Assembly: GCA_013368315.1 (NCBI GenBank)
Contig: JAACJM010000015.1
Coordinates: 496,001-560,000, forward strand
Source of the DNA: Tetrapyrgos nigripes
Lineage: Eukaryota > Basidiomycota > Agaricomycetes > Agaricales > Campanellaceae
Length of the DNA: 64,000 bases
Direction of reading: 5' to 3'
Program-made: the position numbers and the translations under genes
Shown here: one piece after another, positions 33,372 to 45,239 of the stretch
Position numbering within the stretch: position 1 is the stretch's first letter
Layout: every line of letters starts with the position of its first letter
Notes under the pieces: model-generated
The model's input: only the letters and a program-made list of their open reading frames with translations
Databases searched by the model: none
Told to the model about the DNA's origin: nothing

Positions 33372-33726
33372 GTTTAGAGGCTGTTCCAAGTTTGGTTTGG
33401 TTGAAGTTTAAACAAGAACACGCAACTGGACGGTAGAACAAGGTTTACAAAGACTCGTAAAGTGAAAAAGTGCGCGAAGGTTCGCGAATTTTTGGAGGAA
33501 TAGTCGTGATAGTCAGAAGACGATGATTGGCGGAGAGCTGAAGGGATGATACCGATCACGTACTCTTACCAAAAAGCCTCAAATGACAATAATGTCATTC
33601 CAACCCTCAAAAACGGGTTGATGGGTAAAATAAAATCGTGTACGTATACATCCACAAGAAAGCAAGTACTATATAGCATTAAGATGGTACAAGTATACGA
33701 CGAGATGTAGGTAACGACCGGTAGGA

Positions 33727-34634
33727 TCATATTTTCGCCTTTCCCAAGGGTGCTGACTCTAGTCGACCTGCAAGTTGAAGATTAGATGCTGTTCTGAGGA
33801 TCTGAAAGCGCAACGCACCTTGATGGACGAGTGTCGAAGGAGCGAATCCGAAATCTTCTGAAAGTGCAACCTTCTGTGCAAGAGAATCGGTCAGGAGTGT
33901 CTCGACATTGCATAGAGGAGGTATTCACCATCTCGCCCGCAATTACCCGGACCTGTGGGGTAGCGTTCAGTCAAAGAAAGCAGTTTTGCAGCATAGGACT
34001 CACCATCGACCAGTGGTGAATGCAATGCAAACTTGCGAACCATAACTAGAAGCAGAAGCAATGAACTGCTGACCATTTTTCCAGCAATTTTGCGATCTCA
34101 CCTCTCTGCCAAACGAAGTTTCAAAAGACTGTACGAAAGGAGTGATTGCGTGTAATGTCATAGGTGCATTCCAATCAACTTTTGGTACTTGTTCTCGTAA
34201 TTTACGAATCGTCGCAAGAATGGCATCCCTTGCAGCCGATATGCTGGTCTCCATTGGGGTATTGCGGATCCTGGTATCGTAATTGAGAATATGAGGAGGT
34301 GGTGAGGATATACATTGAATCAACAATTCATAATGGTCATTGGCATGTCTCAAGTGCTTGCCTGACGTTTGATCTATCAATACAGAACTCAGGCTGATAT
34401 GAAAAGCTACGCACCAATGGTTGACCCAGGAAGATATTGAGAATGGACAGTAAGCTGATCATCAGAGGTGAGATGATTGTCAAGAAGGGACACTGCTTGC
34501 TGCAACACTGTCTCTGCGACGAAGATAGCTTGCTTTAAGTTTTCAATTTCTTCTGGACTTTGAGCCACCTTGTTGGAGGCTACCATGGGAAACAGATGAG
34601 ATGCTTCGTTGATGGGGGAAGAAGAAAGAGACAT
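33727..34634 (-). CDS. DinB-like metal-binding protein (four-helix DinB/YfiT fold)
   Basis: About 230 residues in five exons. It starts MSLSSSPINEASHLF. Helix 1 contains AIFVAETVLQQAVSLLDNH. The first metal-ligand region reads PGSTIGKHLRHANDHYELLI, then HILNYDTRIRNTPMETSISA. Later exons give FETSFGREV, LWFASLH, HHWSMVRVIAGEM and EDFGFAPSTLVHQGRLESAP. The paired His in LRH and HHW are the usual metal ligands. Between LWFASLH and HHWSM (about 34011-34022) the frame shifts, so the second ligand site is out of frame as written. Substrate unknown; bacterial relatives are thiol-dependent enzymes. The gene sits downstream-tandem to nothing obvious and diverges from LSC2. Confidence 0.75.
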
Positions 34635-35040
34635 TATGGTTGGCTCAGGCTGTGGTCTGCGTCAGAGGTTGCGTCGACGCCCACATTTATACGGTCCAGC
34701 AACGAGGTTTCAACGAGGCATAAACGCAGAAAAAAGGGTACAATTTGCCAGATAACAAAAGGTACGCCTACAATACGTATAGATGTCCCTGCCACCAAAT
34801 TTCGAAAAACCAATGAAAAGATAAGCTTCCCGAACTCAAGGGGAGGGTTTGCTCTCGCAGAGCACAACCTTATCAAGAGAGAAAGGTGAGAGACAGGAAG
34901 ATCATCCAGAAAGCATCAACCGTCGTCGTCACTCAGCGGCAACGAGCAAATACCCGCCCCTTCCGGCTTTAAACGAGTGTATTAGTCAGCGAAAGGCTAC
35001 CGGTCTCTTCTCGTCCCTTGAATTGTTCAGCGACTTTACA
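34635..35040. promoter_or_regulatory. Divergent promoter region, DinB-like / LSC2
   Basis: 406 bases between two start codons. No TATA box or repeat stands out; short open frames here lack structure. Confidence 0.35.
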
Positions 35041-36811
35041 ATGCTTTCGACTCTTAGGAAAGCCGGTTCTTTAGCCCGTGTATGTCCAACAGGTCTTCTC
35101 TTTTTCTTTGCTAACCTTTTTCTTCAAGACTGCATCTGCCGGTCAGAGGCGTTTCCTTTCCATCCACGAATACCAATCCGTCAACCTCCTCAACTCTGTC
35201 AGTCAACTTCTTTGCCTTCGTGTCAAATTTCCTATTCATACATCTCTCAGTATGGAATACCTACTCCGAAGAGTATCCCTGCAAAATCCGCACAGGAAGC
35301 ATTCGACGTGGCACAGAGCTTCGGTACTACTTCCACTTTGGTCCTCCGTGTCCCTGTCCTCATTTTCTTCAAGGTCACAACAGACTCGTGATCAAGGCCC
35401 AGGTCCTTGCTGGAGGTCGTGGCAAAGGCCACTTTGAAACAGGATTACAGGGTGGTGTACATGTAGTCGACTCGTGCGTCTCCGGATCTTTTTCTCTTCA
35501 TACGACGCGTACTAATCTACATTACCCATTACGTTCAGACCAGAACAAGCCAAGGAATATGCTGCCAAAATGCTTGGGTCTAAACTCATCACGAAACAGA
35601 CCGGCGCAAGAGGTCGCGTTTGCAATGCTGTGATTACCATGTTTTTTCCTTCCCAGCTGTCTGTTCGAGTCTGATGCGTGCCTGCATGCATGATCCTAGG
35701 TTATGCTCGCAGAACGTCGTGATCCCTCCACGAATACTATGCCGCGATTCTCAACGACCGTGCTACTCAAGGTGTCGTCCTTGTTGCCTCCAACCAAGGA
35801 GGTATGAACATTGAAGAGGTTGCCGCCAAGGATCCTTCCGCCATCGTCACCACTCCCATCAACTATGAGACCGGCTTGACAAGACCCGAAGCTGTCGAGA
35901 TTGCGAAGAAACTCGGATTCAAACCCGAGTCTATAGACGAAGCTGCTGACATCTTTGTCAACCTCTACCGCATTTTCAAGGAAAAAGATGCTACTCAAAT
36001 CGAGATCAACCCTTTGGCTGAGACTAAGGATGGTGCAGTTCTTTGGTACGTACCTCTTTTTTTCTTTGATGGTTGTTCGCATGTGATTCTATATGACATA
36101 CTAACCGTAAATTTCTGCTTCTCCCGAATCGCTGTATAATAGCATGGACGCTAAATTTGGGTTCGATGATAATGCCGAGTTCCGTCAAAAAGATATCTTT
36201 TCTCTCCGAGATATCTCCCAGGAGGAACCCTCTGAAGTCGAGGCACAAAAGTACAACCTCAATTTCATCAAACTAGATGGTAGCATCGGCTGCTTGGTCA
36301 ACGGGGCTGGACTCGCCATGGCTACCATGGACGTTCTCTCCCTTCACGGTGGTGAACCTGCCAACTTTTTGGATGTCGGAGGGTAATGGCTCCCCTCGTT
36401 AGATGTTAAACGCAAGGATGTTAATCTTTCTTTCTTTCTTTCTTAACAGAGGTGCAACCCCCGATACTGTAAAGAAGGCCTTCGAAATCCTGCTCACTGA
36501 CCCTAAGGTCAAGACTATCTTCATCAACATCTTTGGAGGTATCATGAGATGTGATTATATCGCTGAAGGTGTCATCAAGGCTACCAAGGAACTTGATCTG
36601 AAGATTCCTCTTGTTGTTAGGTTGAAGGGAACCAAGGAACAGGAAGCCAAAGAGTATGTTTGCTTAATATTCTTCACTGCGACAGGTCACTGATCAGACA
36701 CGCTTCTCGTTCTTTTTCTTTTTAAGCATGATCAAGGAGTCTGGTTTGAAGATCGTTGCCTTTGACAGTCTAGACGAGGCGGCTGAGCGTGCTGTTAACC
36801 TTGCCACATAG
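35041..36811 (+). CDS. LSC2: Succinate-CoA ligase (ADP-forming) beta subunit, mitochondrial
   Basis: TCA-cycle enzyme of the matrix, converting succinyl-CoA to succinate with ATP formation together with the alpha subunit. It starts [13 protein letters not shown] with a basic presequence, then [40 protein letters not shown] and GGVHVVDS (ATP-grasp). Then [79 protein letters not shown]. It ends [10 protein letters not shown]. Nine exons. At 35721-35730 one base is missing: ERRDPS should read on as [14 protein letters not shown] but is out of frame. Intron at about 36384-36450 contains a (TTTC)n run. Identity certain. Confidence 0.95.
36425..36446 (+). repeat. (TTTC)n microsatellite in an LSC2 intron
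   Basis: Five consecutive TTTC units directly upstream of the acceptor AACAG act as the polypyrimidine tract. Confidence 0.75.
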
Positions 36812-37084
36812 AATCTAGCATTCATAGACGGATCCTTACCTATCACCTTAGAGTATTATCCTTGAATAGTCACACTATTTAATCTTTTTTCTTCTATCGT
36901 TCCTCAGAGGGGTCAGTCTGAATGCGAAGCAAGGAGGAGAATCGTTCAAGAACTAACTATGTACGACGAGATTGTTCACGTGAGACAGGTGAAAATCAGA
37001 GAAAAGAACAGACAAGAAAAGTGAATATGTAGTATGTACGTAGGAGCAAAAAAAAAAAGAAATAAAAGAAACAGAAAAGCGAAA

Positions 37085-40000
37085 TCACCACGTCGGTCTC
37101 ACTCCAGAAAACGAGTTCCCAGGTAGCGACGTAAAGGGTTGGTGTGGTGGTGGGTGATGTGAAGATTGATGTGGAGGCAAATTCGAATGACCATGGCCAT
37201 CATTCCGTCCTTGTCCTCGTCCAGCATGAGTAGGCATCATACCCGGACTTCCAGCATACATCTGCATAGGCACAGGATGAGCATGTGCATGAGACATTGC
37301 GGGACTCATCATGCTAGGATGATTATGAGTATGGTTCATACCCATATTCGGATTCCGACCTCGATTAGGCGTGTGAGTGTTGTTCTGCGAAGGTGGAGGA
37401 GGTGGTGGTGGTGGGTTAGGCATGTTCGTAGGCATTCCATACATGTGTTGTAGGACTGGGGAGGGGTAAGCCATGGGCTGTGGATGCGGAGGGTACTGTG
37501 AAGTCATTGGCCTCATCATATTTCCTGGAGTCGAGTTTTGCGTTGGTGCGTTTGGTAGAGGCATCCAGACTGGACTGTACATCGGTGTGGGAGCACCGTT
37601 GACTTGCATCCGACTAGGAATTGGACTGCCAGCCATAGGATGATGAGGGTACATGGTTCCAGGAGCAGGGGAATGGCTTAACATAGGGGAGGGATATGGA
37701 TATGCGGGATGAACATTTTGATTCGCAGGTTGGTTAGGTACTGAAAAGCCAAAGTTTTGTAACTGTTGTGTGGGACGAGCAACTGGAGCCGTGGTCGATG
37801 GCGGTGATATCGTCGGTCTGTGCGAGTTAAGATTGGAAGATGAAGGAACCTGTTGGAAAGCCCGTGTCACGTCGTGAAGAGACATTCGTGATGGTGCAGT
37901 AGTTGTGGGCGGCGGAGTCTCCCCGTCTTCTGACTTGACATCATGAATTATGAACGGTAAAGCAGTAAGGTCATCTGCTATGCCTTCCAGGGAGTTCACT
38001 GGATGAAGACCAGCTTTGTTTGAGGTCTGGGACCAAACAGCTTTCAGATGTTCCGGATCCGGGCCTCTGATAGGTGAATCCTTAATCGACAGACTTATTG
38101 AGGATCTCGGCCAAGGCCCAGCAGTATGATGAGGCGGAGGAGTAATGGGTACACGATCAGGCTAGAAACAAAGAAACAGTCGTAAGCAAACCCGACAACA
38201 GCATGAACAAGGTAACACTTACTGAGTCACCAGAACTCTTACTCTCCGTCTTACTACTCTTGACCAGGGACGGCAGACCAAATGAGCCGGTAGATGCTGA
38301 CGACTTGGCACTCTCCAAAGACGACTGTATAAAGCTGGACATCGACTGAGATGGCAGGTTGACAGGGATGGACGACACCAAAGGCTCGGATTCCAAAGTG
38401 ATTTCGGACGAAGACTGTGCCTTTGTCACTTCGGGCTCGTTCGCAGCAAAGAAACTGACGCTTGGTTTTCTTTCTGGAACAGCCGCTACTACTCTTGAAT
38501 CGCGATAGTAGGCTACCCCAGAACCTTCAGGCATTTTGGGCAGAGTCCTGGCTCGCATCATGATGACATTGTTCTCCTCTACCTTGGAAGGCTTGATGTT
38601 GGCCACAGCCGATAAATCTTCCAATTCGGGTGGAGGAGACCTGCTGGTTGTATGGAGCTCTACAATTGTTTCTGTATTGTCCGACTTTGCAATCCTTCTC
38701 CACGAAGAAGCTCCATCCGCCGTCGAAGTCCTCCCAAATAGAGGAGCCTTTGGTGTTGTCGATTGTAACGGAACCTTGGGTGCAGGCGCAGGGCCGATCC
38801 TATTCTTCGGTAATGAAACTTGATACCTGTACTTCGTTTTGTACGCGTACGGCCTGGGGAACAACACGCTGTTCAGGGATAAATCACGACGATTCATACC
38901 CTCAACAGGGGGAACAAAGGATAGCACGTTCCAGATGTGAGGAGGAGGATGGCGCTGAGGCCGGAAGAATGCAATAAGTTGTTTTCTGGGAACGGTAACA
39001 AGGGGATGAGAGACCTGTGGAAGTCGTACTGTGCACCGATTCCAAACTGGTTTCGGTGACCGCGGCGGTTCTGCGCTAGTGGCAAGGAAATCTTCCTGTG
39101 GCTGAGGTGGTTGACGAGGGCGTAAAGCAGGAGCTACCCATTTGTCCTTTGGCGGACTCGCTCTAAGTGTTGTGGACCCAGGAGCAGCAGCCCGTTTCGA
39201 CAAATGATCGGTCGTGGACGGATGTGATTCCTTCTCAGTCGCTTGCATCCCATCTAGAGCACCTTTTATACGTGACATTGCATCGTCCAACGCAGAGATT
39301 GTGGCTTCTTTGTAGAAAGTTACAGTGCGCGGATTCCGCTGTGTAGCGAAATATGACGTGGATTGAGAACCAGGTATCTCTGATGGGGCTGGTTGATCTA
39401 GATTCCGAGGAGAAGGTTCTTTTGTCGGTGCCGAAGACTCCTCGCGTGAAGGAAGGGTGCTAGAAGGCTGACTAGGCACAGGTTCTGGTTTTGCAGCGCT
39501 TCTTCTCCAAACACCAGCATCAGCCTTCGTCTCAGTGGCAGTGGCATCCTTTTCGAAGAAATCACTAGCCACAGGTCTGCGAGACCGTATGTTCGACTGG
39601 ACGGATGCACTCTGGATTGAGGACGCCTCTTCAGGTTCGCTCGGTGCCGGAGTCTCAGTCTTCTCAGTCACACCGACAAATTTCGCCAAATCAGAGTAGT
39701 CCACTACTTCAAGATCTGTTTCCGGGTCTTCTGCTAATGACTGCACTTGATCCAGTGCAGATAGTGGCGGTGTAACGAAGGCAGGCGGGGGAGGTTGCCG
39801 AGCAGAAGGTGGTTTGCCTCTCCAGGACTCTGCTGTCGTCGACGGTGTTGCAGACGTGTTGACACTGATTCCATGGGAAGAAGAAGCAGACGACAATCTT
39901 CTGGAGAATGAAACTCGCGGGGTTTCATGGGAAGAAGGCCTAGGAGGCGGCCTAGAAGGAGCAGCTTTACTCTGATCAACTGGAGGTTTGGATCGCTCGG

Positions 40001-42480
40001 CACTAGCAATGGCATCATTGATGAAGGAGGAGGCATTATGATCCTGTATAAAGGGTCTGTTGAGGCTCTTTGTTTCTTGGCAAGAAGACAGACATAGACA
40101 TACCAAAACACTTCCCGACGACTCAGCCTTTGCAATCTCATCCACCGTTTTTTTCGCCAGCCACGGCCGTCTTTTCAGCAGTAACAGCAGCCATCTTCTG
40201 CTCAAGCAAAAGTGCCTTATGCTTTGCTCGTTCCCTTTCCTTCTCCCTTTCCTCCTCCTCTTGTTGCCTCCGCTGTTTCGCTCTCTCAGCTGCACTGTGC
40301 ATCACACCTTTTCTTGCATCATCGAGTTCGGTGGCAGATAGATCATTCAGCTTACTGATCTCGGGCGAGAGGGATGCTGAGGAAGCGAGTGCATGTCCAA
40401 GGACCGGTGACTCTGAAGGGAGCGTCCTAGTCCCTGTTGCAGGAGTATGCAAGAAAGAGGATTCTGAAGGCTGACGTGAAGACGATCGAGATGAAGTTGG
40501 AGGAACATGGGGAGGGTGAGAGTGAGATTCAGAAGTCCGACGTTCATTAGGACGGGATGGGGGTAGCTGAGAAAGATGAGGGGGTAATTGGCGGTCTTTG
40601 AGTCCAGGACCTCCAGGACCACCACGAGCATGAGCAGGAACAGGTGGCGGCCCCATATTCGAGAGGCGTCTTCCACGGAAGTCTGGGACAGATGTTGATG
40701 ATGGTAGGGCATCGTGAACTGCACGAGGACTGGTAGCAGGGTGAGATGTGAATGACTCGCGACGAGCACCTTCTCTGGGCTTCTCAAATCCAAACCGACT
40801 ACCTCGGGAAGGTTCACCGTTTCCAAACGGTTTCTAAACCAGTGTGTTAGTGAAACGACAACAAAACTGGTATCTGAGATACACACCCCTCGGGCTTCAT
40901 GAAATTCGGAATGTTGACCTCTTTTGTTGATCTGGTATGACCCTTGGTTGGGTCTGTTATTGCTGTACGGCTCCAATTTATTCGAGCGCTCGTTGAAAAG
41001 CACCCGTGAAGATTCTACGGGGGAATGTTGTGACGGAGAAGTCGAACTTGGAGATATAGCAGCGCCACCCGTATTTAGCTCTTTATTACTGCTTGAGGGC
41101 GTCGACAGTTTCGTACGCGGCCAGCTTCGGTCAAAATCATCCGCAAATCGGTCTTCCTTACTGACAGGTTCGCTGTCAGCCACGCTCTCGGTTGGCTTCA
41201 TCTCATGGTATGAAGTCAGTGGAGTCGCTTCTATGGGAAGAGATGCCGGAGGTTGAGTGTTTTCGATTTTGTACTGCCTTCCATCGCCGAACTCGATAAC
41301 ACCGTCCAAGAAATTGTCGTCGTCTTCTTCCATCTAATTAAACATGTCAGTCAATTTATTCAATGTGAACCAAGATCATTGACTCACCTCGTCCCAATGA
41401 TGAGCGTTAGGATCCAAATGCACTCCGCGAAATGTATCAGCCTCTTCCATCCTAGCTTGCTTGTGCGCCTCTGCCATTTCCATCTCTTTTGAGTCGGGTA
41501 CTTTGGGTTTGTGGCCTAATGGTAGATACGTAAATAGGCAAATTCTGAAAATAATGAATCAACATACCATGAACGACTTCTGCAGCCGTAGGAAAATCAT
41601 TCTGCACGTTGGATTCCGCACGAAATGAAGTGGCAGTTCCCTTGACATTACCCCAGGCAGGTTTGTTCGGAACGCCGCCTGACGGAACGGCACTATCTTT
41701 CAAAGTGGAAAGTTGTGCGACAGATCTTGGTTGGGGTTGTATGACCTTTCCGGCGTGTGGAAGCTGGGGTACAGAAGTAGTCGAGGCGTTGTTCGTGGCA
41801 GGAGCAGGTGTAGGAGTTCCATTCAAAACGGGTGCTGAAACAGGCGGAGTGACTGAAGAAGGCCGAGACCAACCAGGTCCTGGGCTGGAGGATGACTGCG
41901 GTGCTGCAGTGAGCTTTGTTGTTATGAGACGTGGATGGGATGATGAGGATTGAGTAGGCGGTCTCGCTAAAACAAGACATGCAATTCAGATAGGCGAATT
42001 GAAGCATCAAATCAAAGCACGCACTAATCGTAGCCCCTGGCTTGCTCGAAATGGATGTAGAGGACGATGCGGCAGTGGGAGCAGAGGAATTCTTTTCGAG
42101 GAATTTTTTGTTGATATTGGAATGGGCGAAGCGTTTTGGCTGTGGTACCGGTGCGGCAGGATTTCCGGAGCCCAACTGTACAAGAACTGGGCGTGATGCA
42201 GCTGGTGTATTTGAAGGAGCACCATCGTTATTGCTATGAGTTGGAGAAGGTTTACTGTCCAGAGCGCCTGGGCTGGGAATCGTAGGTGAAGGAGTAGGAT
42301 TGGGGGTAGAAGTGGATGCATCGGGGACTGAAACGGCTAAGCTTTCTGCATTTGAAGGCTTCAGATTGCTCACAAGTGAGCTGGGAGTTCTGAAGTGGAT
42401 GTTGGTTCGTTGCTCGAGTTTGCCATACGCGTCTGCAAGGACGCTTGTCTTGGTTCTTTTTTGCCCGAGAATGGAAGGCT
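37085..42480 (-). CDS. Very large disordered protein (about 1,650 residues), possible PRRC2/BAT2 relative
   Basis: Consecutive minus-strand exons splice into one reading frame. The N-terminal part has KRTKTSVLADAYGKLEQ, AWGNVKGTATSFRAE, QNDFPTAAEVVH, then acidic FRGVHLDPNAHHWDEMEEDD, NFLDGVIEFGDGRQYKI and RFADDFDRSWPRTK. A charged coiled coil follows (QRRQQEEEEREKERERAKHK). The central part is Ser/Pro-rich with one conserved-looking island (TVPRKQLIAFFRP, HIWNVLSFVPPVEGMNRRDL). It ends with LKAVWSQTSNKAGLHPVNSL and a His/Pro/Met-rich tail. A seven-base T run (40148-40154) breaks the frame between AVAGEK and TVDEIAKAESS. The layout recalls BAT2/PRRC2 stress-granule proteins, but this is inference. 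The first exon is undefined; an open frame continues to about 42590 without an ATG. Confidence 0.7.
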
Positions 42481-42654
42481 CTGGTGAAAAGTAAAGAATC
42501 CAGTTCTGATTTACAGAAAAGACAAGCAAGACGAACCTGGGGATGGGAGCCGCCAGAATGCCTTGAATAAGGTCCTACTTAGGTTGCAGCTTCTTAGACG
42601 CCTCTTTCCGAAACAGTTTGGTTATGTAAGAAATATGTACACTACTACAAGGTA

Positions 42655-43478
42655 CTACTGCACCATCTCCGCCATCTCTGCTTCCTTTTTGTTCAGTTTG
42701 TCTATCTCTCCATCCAAAGCCACGTTTGCCATCTCTATCTGTAGTACACTCGATATCAGCTCTGTCCATCGTGTTTCCAGCGTATTCAGCTGTTTCCCCA
42801 GTCTCTCCTACATCCCGTTTGTTACTAGCGCTCAGTGAACATGTCATTGTACACATACCTGCTGGTTCTTACGCTCTCGATTCACCTCTACTGTGAGTTG
42901 CTTCAAATCTTCGAGCGCTTTTTCTATCTGCTTGGCCTGGGCTTCCAAAACGTAGTTGTGTATTCGCCAGGCATTCGGCCCATATGTTTGCAGCAGAGAG
43001 ACATTCGTTTGTCTGTAAAAAAAAAGTGAGCAGGAGCAGAAACACTTGCAAAAATCCACCAACCTTATCTTTTGGTGCTCAAGTTGTGCACGAGCATTCT
43101 TTAACGAAGCCTGCCATTCTTCGTCTGTACCTGGCGCAGAAGTTGGCGATGGTAATTGAAATCGAATAGTGTCTATTGGTGGAAACGGCTGATGTGATTC
43201 AACGCGTTCGAGTTCGGCCTGAAGCAAAGGGTTTTTCTAAGGTAGAAAACGCAAAGTTATAAATACGCGACACACGAAGAGACGTACAGAAGACCAACGG
43301 TGAAGAGTTGATATGCCTCGGGCACGCGTGGGTGGAGAGTTGTAGGGTTCTTGCGGTGACGAGCCAGTTCACGCTCGACCTTTTCCCTCAGTGTAGGGTC
43401 TTCATCGAGATCATTGTCATAATAAGGAAGAGAGTCAAAGATCTCTGTAGTAGGCACAGTTGAGTCTGAGTCTGCCAT
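42655..43478 (-). CDS. cwf7: Pre-mRNA-splicing factor SPF27 (Cwf7/BCAS2 family)
   Basis: A core scaffold of the Prp19/NineTeen complex. Start MADSDSTVPTTEIFDSLPYY, then DPTLREKVERELARHR and LHPRVPEAYQLF; next exon NPLLQAELERVESHQPFPPI, IRFQLPSPTSAPGTDEEWQA, AQLEHQKI. The helical part continues LLQTYGPNAWRIHNYVLEAQ, and the last exon gives ERLGKQLNTLETRWTELISS, ending KKEAEMAEMVQ. The FDSLPYYD start, AQLEHQ and GPNAWRIHN are diagnostic of the BCAS2/SPF27 family. Five exons, all in phase if the first intron uses the weak donor GTTGGT. Length about 210 residues is normal. Confidence 0.92.
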
Positions 43479-43545
43479 GGGAGTTGAAGAGAAAGAGCGG
43501 ACGCGGCAACATCCGAACTTGCTAAACATCTTACGCTGAGCAGTG
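43479..43545. promoter_or_regulatory. Compact divergent promoter, SPF27 / NDUFS3
   Basis: Just 67 bases separate the two start codons. No TATA box. The shortness implies shared control or overlapping 5' UTRs. Confidence 0.5.
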
Positions 43546-44784
43546 ATGCTTTCCAGAGTAGCCTTGCGTCCTGCTCAGGTTCTGCGAGCCGTTGCAGCTC
43601 GCTCATCTGTCTCAGCTTTCAGGTCTATTCACAATTCATCTTCTTCTAGAGGTAAATATTCACAAAAAAAAAATCCGTGTCTCCACCGTGTCTCAACCTC
43701 CCAACTTTTGTAGCTTCGGCCTCTCCTTTCACTGAATCCACCTCTCCCAACCCTACACTCACTCAGTACGCTCAGACAACCGAACAGTTGCACACTTACG
43801 GGTCCTACCTCATCCAATGTCTTCCCAAATTCATCCAGCAGTTCTCGGTCCTCAAAGATGAACTCACTCTGTACATCTGTCCTTCGGGCGTCGTTCCGGT
43901 CCTTACCTTTCTGAGGGACCACTCTCAGTGTCAATTCAAGAGTGTCATGGATATCAGTGGAGTTGATTTTCCTGAAAGGGAGAAGAGATTCGAGGTTGTC
44001 TACCATTTGCTGAGTGTCAAGTATGGAGGACGAATTCGTGTCAAGACGTATGCTGGGGAAGGTGACGCCGTGCCTACTTCTATTGAAGTATTCAAAGGGG
44101 CGGATTGGTGCGTTTTGTTCATGACCTTTTACTATTCGAGTGCTGACGAATTCCACAGGTATGAGCGTGAAGCATGGGATCTCTTTGGAATACTTTTCGA
44201 AGGTCACCCTGATCTGTACGAGCTCTTCTCTCTTCAAGCATGATTTTCTGCTAACCTATACACGTAGCCGCCGCATCCTCACTGATTACGGTTCGTCTCC
44301 TTGCTACCACACGGGTGTACGTCCGCTCATCTATGTATACAGGTTTCGAAGGCCATCCTCTGAGGAAGGATTTCCCTCTGACTGTGAGATATTTTTCCCT
44401 TTCTGGTGCCCACAATCCTCAATATCTTCCCTAGGGTTACACTGAGCTGCGTTACGACGAGGAAAGGAAACGCGTTGTTTACGAGCCTCTCCAGCTCACA
44501 CAAGCCTTCCGGTCAGTACTTGCCCAACCTCACCTCAACATCACGAAACTCATCCTCCTCCCTCTTTCCCTCGTACAGAAACTTTGAATCCCTCTCACCA
44601 TGGGAGCAAGTCGGTGATGGTACAAAACCTGTCAGGTACAGTGCTTTTACCTCATTCTCCTTATCTCCAGTTGTGTCTGATTCATTGTCTACGTCCACCT
44701 TTCTCGCCTGTCCCAATTTTCAGGCCTGAAAATCTCAAACCTCTACCACCACCTCCTCCCAAGACCGAAGAACAGAAAAAGTAG
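43546..44784 (+). CDS. NDUFS3: NADH:ubiquinone oxidoreductase 30 kDa subunit (NDUFS3/NuoC)
   Basis: A core peripheral-arm subunit of respiratory complex I in mitochondria. The presequence is MLSRVALRPAQVLRAVAARS, spliced to ASPFTESTSPNP. The domain runs [78 protein letters not shown], then [45 protein letters not shown].FG and [10 protein letters not shown] are diagnostic. Eight exons with introns of about 50-70 bases; all junctions are in phase and no break is seen. The C-terminal tail is Pro-rich (PLPPPPPKTEEQKK). Confidence 0.95.
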
Positions 44785-45239
44785 TCGTTTCATAGACCAG
44801 ACCACAGACTATCTGACTTCCTTGTTCCACATAATAAATTTCTTTTTATCTGGAATCATATTCTGCACCGGAATGGTATTATTATAGCCACCGAAAACTC
44901 GGCGAAAAGCACGACGTATAAGCTGACCTTTAAGACAGACGATATTTCTGAAACGATCCGGGGACACCGTTCAATCTACACGCCCATGGCTTTGCGCAAA
45001 GTGCCTCTGATCCTCGCAACAATGAACCTTTCTGCTGTTAATGCGACAAAGAATTATCATATATTTACAACTCAAGTAGACTACAAAGCTACGTCACAAT
45101 AACCATTCGTCAGCGTGCTCTGACAACAAAAACATATGAAGACAGAGTCCTAACTTCGTTAGGGTCTGGCTGAGAGACTAGACAGAGTCCAAGAACACCT
45201 CTATACATTTGAGCAGCCAAGACAACCATCCTTCAACTT
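44785..45239. other. Intergenic gap
   Basis: 455 bases with 3' UTR of NDUFS3 and the end of the next gene. No gene, tRNA or repeat seen. Confidence 0.3.
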
